NCBI GenBank assembly: GCA_016195265.1
Contig: JACPZW010000082.1
Location: forward strand, 1-64,000
Source of the DNA: Acidobacteriota bacterium
GTDB taxonomy: Bacteria; Acidobacteriota; Vicinamibacteria; Vicinamibacterales; CAVVIG01
Direction of reading: 5' to 3'
Length of the DNA: 64,000 nucleotides
Notes under the pieces: generated by a model
Databases searched by the model: none
What the model was told of the DNA's origin: nothing
Seen by the model: the letters and a program-made list of their open reading frames with translations, nothing else
In this document: piece after piece, positions 50,344 to 59,629 of the stretch
How positions within the stretch are numbered: position 1 is the stretch's first letter
Layout: the number at the start of each line of letters is the position of its first letter
Program-made: the position numbers and the translations under genes

Positions 50344-50960
50344 TACGCGCCTCTCCCGCCCGGCGCGCCGGGCGCCTTCGGCGCCGCTTTGGGAGGCGTC
50401 GGCTTGTCGAGCAGCACGAACGTCGTCGCGGTGCACGTGGCGGTGATGGTGGCGTTGGGCGACGGCGGCTGTTTCCCCTTCACGTCGAGGCCGCTGATGT
50501 TCACGATCCGCGTGAACTTCCCCACGCGGTCGAAAAAGATCGCCAGGTTGTGGTACGTGCCTTCGAGCTCGAGCGTGATCGGCCACTCGGCGTGCAGCTG
50601 CTTGGTGACGGTCGGATTCGGCTTGAAGCTCTTGATTTCCAGGTTCGACTGCGTGGCGACCGTCTGCATGCGGCGCAGCAGATCGGCCGCGTCCTTCTCT
50701 TCAGGCAGGACCTGCCGCAGGTTGCTGAGACGGCCCTCGAGATCGGTCACCTGGGAGCGGAATTGCGGAAGCTGCTTCGCCGTCGTCAGACCTTTCTGAA
50801 TGTCCGCCCGCAGCGCAACGAGCTGCGACTGACGCGAGGTCATGTCCGCGCGCACGGGCAGCTCGTAATAGTAGATAAAGGCCCCGCACGCCCCGAGGGC
50901 GAGCGCGACGAACGCTCCGACCTGTGCATACCACGGCAGTTTTGTGAGACTGAATTCCAT
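50343..50960 (-). CDS. pilO: type IV pilus inner-membrane platform protein
   Basis: 205 residues. N-terminal membrane helix (YAQVGAFVALALGACGAFIYYYELPV), a coiled coil (about 40-95), and the ferredoxin-like C-terminal domain (WPITLELEGTYHNLAIFFDRVGKFTRIVNI). Pairs with PilN. A Pro/Ala/Gly-rich tail of about 20 residues follows. Confidence 0.93.
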   Translation of the reverse strand: MEFSLTKLPWYAQVGAFVALALGACGAFIYYYELPVRADMTSRQSQLVALRADIQKGLTTAKQLPQFRSQVTDLEGRLSNLRQVLPEEKDAADLLRRMQTVATQSNLEIKSFKPNPTVTKQLHAEWPITLELEGTYHNLAIFFDRVGKFTRIVNISGLDVKGKQPPSPNATITATCTATTFVLLDKPTPPKAAPKAPGAPGGRGA

Positions 50961-51005
50961 CTGCTTCTTGCTACTGAGCCGTATCGGGGTAATCCCGAAC
51001 CGGCT

Positions 51006-51668
51006 TTAGTGGCCAGCCCCCTTGGCTGGCGCGGCCGGCGGCGCTGGCGGCGCCGGCGTCGCGGGAGCGCCGGGCGTGGCCGGCTTCGCCGCGCTCGGCT
51101 GCTGGAACGCCGCCTTGATGCTGAACTTGATCAACTCGCCGGGCGGCTGCGGCAGCGGCTCGGTCGTCGTGCTGACGATTTCGATCGATCGCTTGAAGTA
51201 CCCCGTCGCTTCCAGATTGGCGACGAAGTCCGACAGGCCGGTGAGCGAGGTGCAGCGGCCGTCCACGACGACGTCGGTGCCTGTCTGCTTCACTTCGGTG
51301 AGCCACAACATCGGCGGGAGGGCGCGGCTGACCTGATCGAGCATGTGCACCGGGCCCGTCTGGCCGCGGCGCAGTTCCTCGATGAGCACCACGCGCTGCT
51401 GTAGCTGCGCGCGGCGCTGCTCGAACTGCTGGACCTGCTGAATCACCGAGTGCAGGCGCGCGGTCTCCTGCTGCGCGGCGGCGATGTCCGCGTCGAGCTT
51501 GCTCGACTCGCGCCCCAGCGCCCAGTACCGCCAGCCGACGAACGCGGCCGCCAGCACCAGGATCAACGAACAGCCGATCGTCAGCTTTTGCCCCGAGCTG
51601 CCGAACGCGGCTGCGCCCTTCTTCTTCGCTTTGTCCCGGTCGGTCGTGAGCAGGTTGATGCGAATCAT
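51006..51668 (-). CDS. pilN: type IV pilus inner-membrane platform protein
   Basis: 220 residues. The cytoplasmic N-terminus MIRINLLTTDRDKAKKKG holds the I-N-L-L motif that binds PilM. Membrane helix about 31-50, coiled coil, then the periplasmic domain (ALPPMLWLTEVKQTGTDVVVDGRCTSLTGLSDFVANLEATG). Ala/Pro-rich tail. Overlaps pilM by 4 bp. Confidence 0.94.
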   Translation of the reverse strand: MIRINLLTTDRDKAKKKGAAAFGSSGQKLTIGCSLILVLAAAFVGWRYWALGRESSKLDADIAAAQQETARLHSVIQQVQQFEQRRAQLQQRVVLIEELRRGQTGPVHMLDQVSRALPPMLWLTEVKQTGTDVVVDGRCTSLTGLSDFVANLEATGYFKRSIEIVSTTTEPLPQPPGELIKFSIKAAFQQPSAAKPATPGAPATPAPPAPPAAPAKGAGH

Positions 51669-52732
51669 CGGTCGCCCACTTTTCTGAGGGCGAGGCCCAC
51701 CGCCACCGCCGCCGCCGGGCTGACGTTTTCCGGATCGGCAATGCCCAGCTTCTGCGGTTCGAACGCGATCTTCTTGAACGGGTCGAACATCTCCACGCCG
51801 GCGCCGAAATGTTCCTGCAGCGCCTGGATGAACCCGTCGACGCGCGACGCGCCGCCGCTGACGACGATGCGGTCGATGCGATCGGAGGTCGCGCTGGCCT
51901 TGAAGAAGTCGAAGGTCTTCTGAATTTCGAGAAGCACGTTCTCGGTCATGGCGTGCAGGACCGGCTGCACGTCCTCGAACGTCACGCCCTCGACCGACTG
52001 GCCGCGCTTCAACTGCTCGGCGCTGTCGAACGGGAGGTTCAGCTCCTTCTGCACGGCCTCGGTGTACGAGTTGCCGCCGATGGAGACGTCGCGCGTGAAC
52101 GTGGACTGATCGCCGGTCAGAATATTGATGTTGATCGCGCTGGCTCCCGCGTTGAGCAGGACAACGACAGCCTCGGGCTCGGTGCCGTAGTTGATTTCGT
52201 ACGCGTTCTGCAGGGCGAACGCGTCGATGTCCACGACCACCGGCGTGCGGCCCGCCTGCGTGATGACGCCCGTGTAGTCCGCAATCTTTTCTTTCTTGGC
52301 GGCGACGAGCAGCACGTCCATCGTGCCCTTCGAGTCAGGGCCCGTGCCCGGATCGAGAATCTGGTAGTCCAGGTTCACGTCCTGGATGTCGAACGGGATG
52401 TACTGCTCCGCTTCCCAGTAAATCGACTCCGCCAGCTCCGCCTCGGTCATCACGGGCAGGCTGATCTTCTTGACGATAACGGCGTTGCCCGAGAGCGACG
52501 CGGCCACTTCCTTCGTCTTGAACGCCTTGTTCTCAAACACGCGGCGAATCGCGTCGGTGACGGCCGCCCCGTCGATAATGGCGCCGTCGACGATGCTGTC
52601 GGGCGGAACGGGCTCGGTGCCGAACGCCACCACCTTGAAGCCCTTGCCCGCCGGCTTCAGCTCCACCGCCTTGACGGCGCTGGAGCCGATGTCGAGGCCG
52701 ACGACCGATTTCGGTTTGCCGAAGCCAAACAC
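51665..52732 (-). CDS. pilM: type IV pilus actin-like ATPase
   Basis: 355 residues from GTG at 52732 (FGFGKPKSVVGLDIGSSAVKAVEL), preceded by GAGG. Actin-like ATP fold: VVGLDIGSSAVK, VVLLNAGASAININIL, RIVVSGGASRVDGFIQAL. Binds the PilN tail on the cytoplasmic face. The frame extends upstream to 52792 without a ribosome site. First gene of a 12-gene run ending with thiE. Confidence 0.95.
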   Translation of the reverse strand: MFGFGKPKSVVGLDIGSSAVKAVELKPAGKGFKVVAFGTEPVPPDSIVDGAIIDGAAVTDAIRRVFENKAFKTKEVAASLSGNAVIVKKISLPVMTEAELAESIYWEAEQYIPFDIQDVNLDYQILDPGTGPDSKGTMDVLLVAAKKEKIADYTGVITQAGRTPVVVDIDAFALQNAYEINYGTEPEAVVVLLNAGASAININILTGDQSTFTRDVSIGGNSYTEAVQKELNLPFDSAEQLKRGQSVEGVTFEDVQPVLHAMTENVLLEIQKTFDFFKASATSDRIDRIVVSGGASRVDGFIQALQEHFGAGVEMFDPFKKIAFEPQKLGIADPENVSPAAAVAVGLALRKVGDR

Positions 52733-53149
52733 GTGTGAGTCCTCTCGAGAACTGCGCATCAAGGCAAGCGCGATACCAGCCATGATGTGCAAAATCCGGG
52801 CAGCCGCTGCCGCCCGCTGTCCGTGACCGCGACAAAACCGTCAGCGAGTCACGGAATCAGTATGAACCCGCCCGTTCGCCGGAGGGTCCGTTTCCCGCTG
52901 ATCCTGACCTCGCGGTCACCTTTATCGGCGGGAGCCGGTGGAGTCTGCAGTTGAGGCGTCGAACGCTTGACAGCACCCAGAAACGTGCGTATGATTTGAG
53001 TTTACCGTTGCCTGGACCTGCCCGACTGATGTATGTCCGGGCGGGAAATCCCCCACATCGGTTTGGCGCTGCGGGCCGCTCAGAGGCCTGCGGCTAACAC
53101 GCGGGCTCGAATGTCCGCGGTTCAGGGAAAGTTGAGGCGTTCTCAAGGG
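52733..53149. other. 417-bp divergent intergenic region between pilM and rplM
   Basis: Contains the rplM promoter at 52967-52995 and a roughly 150-nt rplM leader with two small hairpin candidates (CCCG...CGGG near 53029-53046 and GCCGC...GCGGC near 53084-53103). No gene of its own was recognised. Confidence 0.65.
52967..52995 (+). promoter_or_regulatory. consensus promoter of the ribosomal protein operon
   Basis: TTGACA (52967-52972), exact 17-bp spacer, TATGAT (52990-52995). The strongest sigma70-type promoter in the window. Start of transcription expected near 53002, giving a leader of about 150 nt before rplM. Confidence 0.85.
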
Positions 53150-53587
53150 ATGTCTACGTTCATGGCGAGCGGCACCGAGACCGCCGCGGACAGCCGCTGG
53201 CACATCGTCGACGCGGACGGCAAGCCCCTCGGCCGTGTGGCGACCGTCGTCGCGCGCCTGCTGCAGGGCAAGCACAAGAAGACTTATACACCGTTCGTCG
53301 ACACCGGCGATCATGTGGTGGTCGTCAACGCCGCGAAGGTGAAGCTCACGGGCCGCAAGGAAGACCAGAAGATCTACCGCCAGCACAGCGGGTACGAAGG
53401 CGGGCTGCGCGAGGAGCGCGCGCGCCTGGTGCGCCAGCGCAAGCCCGAACGGCTCGTCGAGGAGGCCGTGCACGGTATGTTGCCGAAGTCGACGCTCGGC
53501 GCGGCCATGTATCGCAAACTGAAGGTGTACGCCGGTCCGGATCACCCGCATACGGCGCAGAAACCCTCCAAGCTCGAGGTCGCATAG
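53150..53587 (+). CDS. rplM: 50S ribosomal protein L13
   Basis: 145 residues from the ATG at 53150 ([20 protein letters not shown]), which fits the usual L13 N-terminus. Conserved: [68 protein letters not shown]. Partner rpsI follows after 1 bp. Confidence 0.97.
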   Translation: MSTFMASGTETAADSRWHIVDADGKPLGRVATVVARLLQGKHKKTYTPFVDTGDHVVVVNAAKVKLTGRKEDQKIYRQHSGYEGGLREERARLVRQRKPERLVEEAVHGMLPKSTLGAAMYRKLKVYAGPDHPHTAQKPSKLEVA

Positions 53588-53588
53588 C

Positions 53589-53981
53589 GTGACAGCAGTT
53601 CAGTATTACGGCACGGGCCGCCGCAAGACGTCGACCGCCCGCGTGTTCCTGCGCCCGGGCACCGGGGCCATCAGCATCAACCATCGGACGTTCGAGGCGT
53701 TCTTCCCCACCCAGGCGCTCCGCACCCAGATTCAGACCCCGCTGGCCGTGACCGAAACGGCCGACAAGTTCGATATCGTCGCGACGGTGGCTGGCGGCGG
53801 CGTTTCGGGGCAGGCGGGCGCGGTGCGGCTGGGGATCGCGCGGGCGCTGGTCCAGTACAACCTGGAGCTGCGCAAGCCGCTCAAGAATGAAGGGCTCCTC
53901 ACACGCGACGCGCGTGCCAAGGAGCGTAAGAAGTACGGCATGGCGGGAGCGCGCAAACGCTTCCAGTTCAGTAAACGGTAA
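53589..53981 (+). CDS. rpsI: 30S ribosomal protein S9
   Basis: 130 residues, GTG start. [39 protein letters not shown] and the basic C-terminus [19 protein letters not shown], whose last Arg contacts P-site tRNA in known ribosomes. Confidence 0.97.
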   Translation: MTAVQYYGTGRRKTSTARVFLRPGTGAISINHRTFEAFFPTQALRTQIQTPLAVTETADKFDIVATVAGGGVSGQAGAVRLGIARALVQYNLELRKPLKNEGLLTRDARAKERKKYGMAGARKRFQFSKR

Positions 53982-53992
53982 GGGGAGGACAT

Positions 53993-54805
53993 TTGGCCGC
54001 GATCGCGATGAAGGATCTGCTGGAGGCGGGGGTTCACTTCGGCCACCAGACCAAGCGCTGGAATCCGAAGATGAAGGAATACATCTTCGGCGAACGCAAC
54101 GGCATCTACATCATCGACCTGGGCAAGACGGTGAAGCTGTTCCGCGTCGCCGAGGATTTCGTCAGCCGCCTCGCCGCCGAAGGCCGCACGATCCTGTTTG
54201 TGGGGACAAAACGGCAGGCGCAGGACGTCATCGCCGAAGAAGCGCAGCGATGCGGCATGTTCCACGTCAACGAGCGATGGCTCGGCGGCCTCCTCACGAA
54301 CTTCGCGACGATTCAGCGCAGTCTCGGCCGGCTCCGCGACCTGGAGGCGATGGCGACCGATGGCCGCTTCGACACCCTGTCGAAGAAGGAAATCGCACGC
54401 AACGAGAAAGAGCGCCGCAAGCTCGCCAAGAACCTCGACGGCATCCGCGGCATGATGCGCCTGCCCGACGCGGTCTTCGTGGTCGACACCAAGAAAGAAC
54501 AGATTGCCGTCGACGAAGCGCGCAAGCTGAAGATCCCGGTCATCGGCATCGTCGACACCAACTGCGATCCCGATGAGGTCGACTTCGTGATTCCCGGCAA
54601 CGACGACGCGCTCCGGGCGATCCGGCTGTTCGCGTCCCGCATCGCCGAGGCCGTTATCGCCGGCCGCGACATGAAGCAGTCGGTGGACGCCGAGTCGGCG
54701 CGCGAGAGCGCCGACGACGGCGGCGCCGCCGGTGATGACGCCGCCCGGCGGCAGGCGGCGCGTCCCGCGCGTCGTCCTCGCGAGGCGGCGCCGGCGTCGG
54801 CATAA
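53993..54805 (+). CDS. rpsB: 30S ribosomal protein S2
   Basis: 270 residues, TTG start with GGGGAGG 6 bp upstream. The N-terminus ([20 protein letters not shown]) aligns with the usual S2 start, which supports TTG over the ATG at 54008. [39 protein letters not shown] and [24 protein letters not shown] are conserved. Ala/Arg-rich tail of about 35 residues. Confidence 0.97.
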   Translation: MAAIAMKDLLEAGVHFGHQTKRWNPKMKEYIFGERNGIYIIDLGKTVKLFRVAEDFVSRLAAEGRTILFVGTKRQAQDVIAEEAQRCGMFHVNERWLGGLLTNFATIQRSLGRLRDLEAMATDGRFDTLSKKEIARNEKERRKLAKNLDGIRGMMRLPDAVFVVDTKKEQIAVDEARKLKIPVIGIVDTNCDPDEVDFVIPGNDDALRAIRLFASRIAEAVIAGRDMKQSVDAESARESADDGGAAGDDAARRQAARPARRPREAAPASA

Positions 54806-54828
54806 GCGCCCCGCAGTCCTCGTTCAGG

Positions 54829-54862
54829 CGCCGGCCTGCACTGTGTGGGGCCGGCGTTTTTT
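54829..54862 (+). terminator. intrinsic terminator between rpsB and tsf
   Basis: CGCCGGCC, 12-nt loop, GGCCGGCG, then TTTTTT: a perfect 8-bp GC stem and six T. It lies 24 bp after the rpsB stop and 41 bp before the tsf ATG, so it probably lowers tsf relative to rpsB. Confidence 0.85.
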
Positions 54863-54902
54863 CGTACAGGCCCGTTTCTCGTTCATCCAAGGCAGACACG
54901 AC

Positions 54903-55772
54903 ATGGCGACCATTACCGCAGACATGGTGAAGAAACTCCGCGACCAGACGGGCGCGGGCATGATGGAGTGCAAGACGGCGCTCACCCAGGCCAACGGCGA
55001 TTTCGAGGAGGCGAACACCATCCTTCGCAAGCGCGGGCTCGCGAGCGCAGCGAAGAAAGCCGGCCGGGCCGCGAGCGAGGGCCTCATCGCCTATCGCGTC
55101 GCGGCGGACCACTCGTCCGGCACGCTCGCCGAGGTCAACTGCGAGTCGGATTTCGTCGCGCGCACGCCGGACTTCCTGCAGCTGATGCAGAACGTGCTGG
55201 CCGAGATCGACAAGGCCGGCGCGGCGGCCACCGACGCGTGGCTGAAGGACCCGAACGGTCCGGTGCAGAAACTGGTGGCGGCGGCGATCGCCAAGCTCGG
55301 CGAGAACATGGCGGTCCCCCGCTTCGTGCGGTACGCCGGGCAGGGCTACGTCGGCCAGTACATCCACCTCGGCGGCAAGATCGGCGTGCAAGTGGAGTTC
55401 GCGGGCGTCACGCCGGCGATCAGCGCGCGCGAGGAGTTCACGACGCTCGTCAAGGAGATCGCGATGCAGATCGCGGCGGCGAGTCCGTCCTACGCGTCGC
55501 GCGACGCGGTCGCGGCCGACGTGCTGGACAAGGAGCGGGCGATCTATCGCGCGCAGATGGAGAATTCCGGCAAGCCCGCCGGCGTCATCGACAAGATCGT
55601 CGAGGGCAAGCTGGGCGCCTTCTACGGCCAGGTGGTGCTGGTCGACCAGCCGTCGATTCGCGACCCGAAAACGACGGTGAAGAATGTGCTGGCGGCCGCA
55701 GCCCAGACGCTGGGCGCGCCCGTCACCGTCACGCGCTTCGCGCGACTGAGGGTCGGCGAAGCGGCGCAGTAA
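54903..55772 (+). CDS. tsf: elongation factor Ts
   Basis: 289 residues from the ATG at 54903 (MATITADMVKKLRDQTGAGM). MMECKTALTQANGDFEEA, EVNCESDFVARTPDF (the EF-Tu nucleotide-exchange motif) and two dimerisation core regions. Upstream open frame is only terminator sequence. Confidence 0.97.
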   Translation: MATITADMVKKLRDQTGAGMMECKTALTQANGDFEEANTILRKRGLASAAKKAGRAASEGLIAYRVAADHSSGTLAEVNCESDFVARTPDFLQLMQNVLAEIDKAGAAATDAWLKDPNGPVQKLVAAAIAKLGENMAVPRFVRYAGQGYVGQYIHLGGKIGVQVEFAGVTPAISAREEFTTLVKEIAMQIAAASPSYASRDAVAADVLDKERAIYRAQMENSGKPAGVIDKIVEGKLGAFYGQVVLVDQPSIRDPKTTVKNVLAAAAQTLGAPVTVTRFARLRVGEAAQ

Positions 55773-55792
55773 CAAACGGAGAGGTCACGATC

Positions 55793-55798
55793 TATAAT
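55793..55798 (+). promoter_or_regulatory. perfect -10 box TATAAT of pyrH
   Basis: TATAAT followed by 8 bp and the GTG start codon of pyrH. Suggests an internal leaderless promoter after tsf. Confidence 0.65.
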
Positions 55799-55806
55799 CG
55801 CTGCTC

Positions 55807-56532
55807 GTGACCTCTTCTTCCGTCCCCGCCTACAAGCGCGTCCTCCTCAAGCTCTCCGGCGAAGCCCTCATGGGGGGCCAGAACTACGGTATCGATCCCG
55901 CCGTGGCCACGCAGATCGCGAAAGACATCGCGGAAATCCAGGGGATGGGTGTGGAGACCGCCATCGTGATCGGCGGCGGCAACATTTTTCGGGGCGTGGC
56001 CGCGAGCGCGCGCGGGATGGATCGCGCCACGGCCGACTACATGGGCATGCTGGCGACCGTCATCAACGCCCTGGCGTTGCAGGATGCGCTCGAACAGCAG
56101 AACATCGTGACGCGGGTCGTCACGGCGATTGAGATGCGCGCGGTCGCGGAGCCGTTCATCCGGCGCCGGGCCATTCGCCATCTCGAGAAGGGGCGCGTCG
56201 TCGTGTTCGGCGCGGGCACCGGCAACCCGTTCTTCAGCACCGATACCGCGGCGGCGCTGCGGGCGATGGAAATCAAGGCCGACGTGATCCTGAAGGCGAC
56301 GAAGGTCGACGGGATCTTCACCGCCGATCCGATGATCGAACCCGCCGCGACGCGGTTCGAGAAGATCTCCTACCTGCAAGTGCTCGAGCAGGGCCTTCAG
56401 GTGATGGATGCGACGGCCATTTCGCTCTGCATGGACAACAAGCTGCCGATCGTCGTCTTCAACCTGCGCACGCCGGGCAACATCAGGCGCGCGATTGTCG
56501 GCGAGCCGATCGGGTCGCTGGTCACGGCATGA
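55807..56532 (+). CDS. pyrH: UMP kinase
   Basis: 241 residues, GTG start. [65 protein letters not shown] and [18 protein letters not shown]. Phosphorylates UMP to UDP as a hexamer. The conserved order rpsB-tsf-pyrH-frr is kept. Confidence 0.97.
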   Translation: MTSSSVPAYKRVLLKLSGEALMGGQNYGIDPAVATQIAKDIAEIQGMGVETAIVIGGGNIFRGVAASARGMDRATADYMGMLATVINALALQDALEQQNIVTRVVTAIEMRAVAEPFIRRRAIRHLEKGRVVVFGAGTGNPFFSTDTAAALRAMEIKADVILKATKVDGIFTADPMIEPAATRFEKISYLQVLEQGLQVMDATAISLCMDNKLPIVVFNLRTPGNIRRAIVGEPIGSLVTA

Positions 56533-56568
56533 ACGATGAATCCGATCCTCACATTCAACGAGGGTTCC

Positions 56569-57138
56569 ATGGACGTCAATGACCTCAAGGGCCTGTACGC
56601 GGAAGTCAACAAGCGGATGAACACCGCTCTGCAGCACCTCCAGCACGAGTTCGCCGGCGTGCGCACGGGCCGCGCCTCGGTCAACATTCTCGACGGTGTG
56701 GTCGTCGAAGCCTACGGATCGAAGATGCCGCTCAACCAGGTCGCGGGCCTCTCGGTGCCGGAACCGACGCTCATCGTCGCGCAGCCGTTCGATCACTCGC
56801 AACTCGGCGCCATCGAGAAGGCCATCCGCGCGGCGGGCCTGGGCCTGAATCCGGCCAACGACGGCAAGATCGTGCGCATCCCGCTGCCGGCCCTGACCGA
56901 AGAGCGGCGCAAAGAGCTGTCGAAGCTCGTCCACAAGCTGAGCGAGGAAGCGCGGAACAGCGTGCGCCAGGTCCGGCGCGACGCCAACGATCGGCTGAAG
57001 AAGATCCTCAAGGATCGCAAGATCTCCGAAGACGACGAGAAGAAGGGCCTGGACGAGGTGCAGAAGCTCACCGACGGCCACATCAAGCAGATCGACGACC
57101 TGCAGAAGAAGAAGGACGGGGAGCTGTTAGGAAAGTGA
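56569..57138 (+). CDS. frr: ribosome recycling factor
   Basis: 189 residues from the ATG at 56569 with GAGGG upstream. LQHEFAGVRTGRASVNILDG, YGSKMPLNQVA, PLPALTEERRKELSKLVHKLSEEARNSVRQVRRDAND. Splits post-termination ribosomes with EF-G. Its TGA touches the heptamer repeat before thrC. Confidence 0.97.
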   Translation: MDVNDLKGLYAEVNKRMNTALQHLQHEFAGVRTGRASVNILDGVVVEAYGSKMPLNQVAGLSVPEPTLIVAQPFDHSQLGAIEKAIRAAGLGLNPANDGKIVRIPLPALTEERRKELSKLVHKLSEEARNSVRQVRRDANDRLKKILKDRKISEDDEKKGLDEVQKLTDGHIKQIDDLQKKKDGELLGK

Positions 57139-57165
57139 GAAGTGTGAAGGCAGAAGGCTGAAGTG
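57138..57165. repeat. four heptamers between frr and thrC that include the thrC start codon
   Basis: AGAAGTG-TGAAGGC-AGAAGGC-TGAAGTG. The first base is the last base of the frr stop codon, and the final GTG is the thrC start codon, so the whole spacer is repeat. Confidence 0.8.
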
Positions 57166-58329
57166 TCGTACTTCACACACCTCGAATGCTCCGTGCCCTG
57201 CGGAGCGCCGGCGCTCGACCCGCGCGGCCGCCACCACCTCTGCTCGTGCGGCGCTCCCCTGCTGGCCCGTTACGATCTCGATCGCGCGCGCGCCTGGTCG
57301 CGCGACTCGCTTCCGGCGCGAGCGCCGAACATGTGGCGCTACCGCGAACTGCTGCCGCTGTTCGACGGCGAGACGCCGGTCACGCTCGGCGAGGGCTTCA
57401 CGCCGCTCTTTCACGCGCGATCGCTCGGCGCGTCCGTCGGTCTCGATCGGCTCTTCATCAAGGACGAATCGCTCAACCCGACGAATTCGTTCAAGGCACG
57501 GGGACAGGCCGCCGCGATCACACGCGCGAAGTACCTCGGCGCGAAGACGATCGCCCTGCCGACCGCGGGGAATGCCGGCAATGCCGCGTCCGCCTACTCC
57601 GCCGCGGCGGGTCTCGCCTGCGAAGTCTTCATCCCAAAGGACGCCAAGCGGCCGTTCGTCGACGAGTGCCGGCTCTACGGCGCGCATGTCACGCTGGTGG
57701 ACGGATTGATCACCGACGCGGGCCGCCTGGCGGCCGAGCGCGGCGGACCGCTCGGCTGGTACGACGTCTCGACGTTGAAGGAGCCGTATCGCATCGAAGG
57801 CAAGAAGACGATGGCGTACGAGCTGGCCGAGCAGATGCACTGGGAGTGGCCGGACTGGATCGTCTATCCGACCGGCGGCGGCACCGGCATGGTCGGCATG
57901 TGGAAGGCGTTCGACGAGCTCGAGCGGATCGGCTGGATGAAAGGGCGGCGGCCGCGCATGGTGTCCGTCCAGGCCGAGCACTGCGCGCCGATCGTCCGCG
58001 CGTTTCAGGCGGGCACGGAGAAGGCGCAACCGTGGGAAGGCGCGACGACGATCGCCGACGGCCTGCGCGTGCCGCGCGCCATCGGCGACTTCCTGATCCT
58101 GCGCGCGGTGCGCGAGAGCGGCGGGACGGCGCTCGCCGTGACCGATCGATCGATGGTGGACGGCATGCTCGCGATCGGCAAGCACGAAGGCGTGAGCGCC
58201 GCGCCCGAGGGCGGCGCCGCGCTCGTCGCGATTCAGCGGCTCGTCGCGGACGGCGTGATGAAGCGCCAGGAGTCGGTGGTGCTGTTCAACACCGGCGGCG
58301 CGCTGAAGTACCTCGACGTCCTGCGCTAG
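57163..58329 (+). CDS. thrC: threonine synthase
   Basis: 388 residues, GTG start in a heptamer repeat. N-terminal Cys-rich start (LECSVPCG, HHLCSCGAPL), then PLP fold: TLGEGFTPLF, NPTNSFKARG with the PLP Lys, PTAGNAGNAASAYSAAAGL, PTGGGTGMVGMWKAF. The last step of threonine synthesis; the long N-terminal zinc-knuckle form. Its stop overlaps the convergent pfkA stop by 4 bp. Confidence 0.92.
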   Translation: MSYFTHLECSVPCGAPALDPRGRHHLCSCGAPLLARYDLDRARAWSRDSLPARAPNMWRYRELLPLFDGETPVTLGEGFTPLFHARSLGASVGLDRLFIKDESLNPTNSFKARGQAAAITRAKYLGAKTIALPTAGNAGNAASAYSAAAGLACEVFIPKDAKRPFVDECRLYGAHVTLVDGLITDAGRLAAERGGPLGWYDVSTLKEPYRIEGKKTMAYELAEQMHWEWPDWIVYPTGGGTGMVGMWKAFDELERIGWMKGRRPRMVSVQAEHCAPIVRAFQAGTEKAQPWEGATTIADGLRVPRAIGDFLILRAVRESGGTALAVTDRSMVDGMLAIGKHEGVSAAPEGGAALVAIQRLVADGVMKRQESVVLFNTGGALKYLDVLR

Positions 58330-59408
58330 TCGCCGAACGTCACGCCGAGCGCCTTGGCCGTCGCCAGCACGTCCGAGTCCCGCGGCACGGTCTTCGTCTT
58401 CCCCACGATATCCTCGAGCCGGCGGGCGATGATGTCCGGCGGCGCGAAGGCGACCATGGTGCCGAACTCGCCGCGCTTGATGAGTTCGACGGCCTTACCG
58501 CCGAACCGCGTGGCCAGCACGCGGTCGAAGCTCGTCGGCGCGCCGCCGCGCTGCAGGTGACCCAGCACGACGGATCGCGTTTCCTTCCCCGTTTCCCTCG
58601 CCAGCGCCTCCGAGACCTGGGCGCCGATTCCGCCGAGGCGTTCGACGTGGCCGTCGCGGGCGGCTTCGATGAGCGTCGTTCTGCCGCCGGCGGGAAACGC
58701 GCCTTCCGCCACGACGACGATGCTGAACTTCGCGCCCCATTTGTCCCGCTCGCGCAGCCGCGCCGCCACGATCGAGAGATCGAACGGGATCTCGGGAATC
58801 AGGATGGCGTCCGCGCCGCCGGCCACGCCGGCGTAGAGCGCGATCCAGCCGGCGTCACGGCCCATTACCTCGACGACCATGATCCGTTTGTGCGCTTCGG
58901 CGGTGGTGTGCAGCCGATCGATGGCGTCGGTGGCGAACGCCACGGCCGTGTCAAAGCCGAAACAGTTCGTCGTGCCGACGATGTCGTTGTCGATGGTTTT
59001 CGGCACGCCGACGAGAGGGATCCCTCGCAGGCTGAACTGGTGCGCGATGGCAAGCGTGCCATCTCCGCCGATGACGACCAGCGCGCCGAGTCCCATCTTG
59101 TGAAACATCTCGACGACACGATCCGAGTAGTCGCGGACGCCCTCCGAGGTCGACACCGGGTAGGCGAACGGATTGCCGTGATTCGTCGTGCCGAGGATGG
59201 TGCCGCCGAGGCGCAGGATGCCGGTCACGTCGCGCGGCGTCAGCGGGCGGGCGCGATCGGGTTCGATCAGGCCGTCGAAACTGTCTTCTAGACCAACGCA
59301 GTCGATGCCGCTGTTGGCGGACGCCTTGACGACCGCCCGGATGACGGCGTTGAGGCCCGGCGCGTCGCCGCCGCCGGTCAGCACGCCGAGACGTTTGATC
59401 GCTGACAT
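58326..59408 (-). CDS. pfkA: 6-phosphofructokinase
   Basis: 360 residues from the ATG at 59408 (MSAIKRLGVLTGGGDAPGLN). VVIGGDGTLAIAHQF with Gly at the ATP/PPi-determining site, VGVPKTIDNDIVGT with Lys at the second site, VEVMGRDAGWIAL and LGHLQRGGAPTSFDRVLATRFG. The Gly plus Lys pair fits ATP-dependent enzymes of the group III type rather than the classical Gly/Gly or PPi-type Asp/Lys. Confidence 0.93.
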   Translation of the reverse strand: MSAIKRLGVLTGGGDAPGLNAVIRAVVKASANSGIDCVGLEDSFDGLIEPDRARPLTPRDVTGILRLGGTILGTTNHGNPFAYPVSTSEGVRDYSDRVVEMFHKMGLGALVVIGGDGTLAIAHQFSLRGIPLVGVPKTIDNDIVGTTNCFGFDTAVAFATDAIDRLHTTAEAHKRIMVVEVMGRDAGWIALYAGVAGGADAILIPEIPFDLSIVAARLRERDKWGAKFSIVVVAEGAFPAGGRTTLIEAARDGHVERLGGIGAQVSEALARETGKETRSVVLGHLQRGGAPTSFDRVLATRFGGKAVELIKRGEFGTMVAFAPPDIIARRLEDIVGKTKTVPRDSDVLATAKALGVTFGD

Positions 59409-59443
59409 TCGTGCGAGTGTACCGCAGCGGGACCCCGTTCGCA

Positions 59444-59473
59444 TTGCGGCGCCGTAAAACGGCGTGGTACAAT
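59444..59473 (+). promoter_or_regulatory. candidate tRNA-Ala promoter
   Basis: TTGCGG (59444-59449), 18-bp spacer, TACAAT (59468-59473). Start expected a few bases before the tRNA 5' end at 59489. Confidence 0.55.
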
Positions 59474-59488
59474 GGTCGTTCACGCTGT

Positions 59489-59564
<76 letters not shown>

Positions 59565-59590
59565 AATTCTCGAGCCATCCTGCAACATCC

Positions 59591-59622
59591 GAAGCCGTTG
59601 ATGTTTCGTCGTCAACGGCTTC
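59591..59622. terminator. stem-loop between the tRNA and the convergent membrane gene
   Basis: GAAGCCGTTGA, 10-nt loop, TCAACGGCTTC: an 11-bp perfect stem. No T-run follows on either strand, so termination is possible but not assured. It sits 27 bp after the tRNA end. Confidence 0.55.
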
Positions 59623-59629
59623 GTCGCAT

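Noticed and set aside
53033-53149. 39-residue extension of L13
   Set aside because: Not found in L13 proteins; this stretch is the transcribed leader after the consensus promoter.
57186-59291. Open frame of 701 codons overlapping thrC and crossing into pfkA antisense
   Set aside because: Runs in the wrong phase of thrC and against pfkA, both of which have full motifs.
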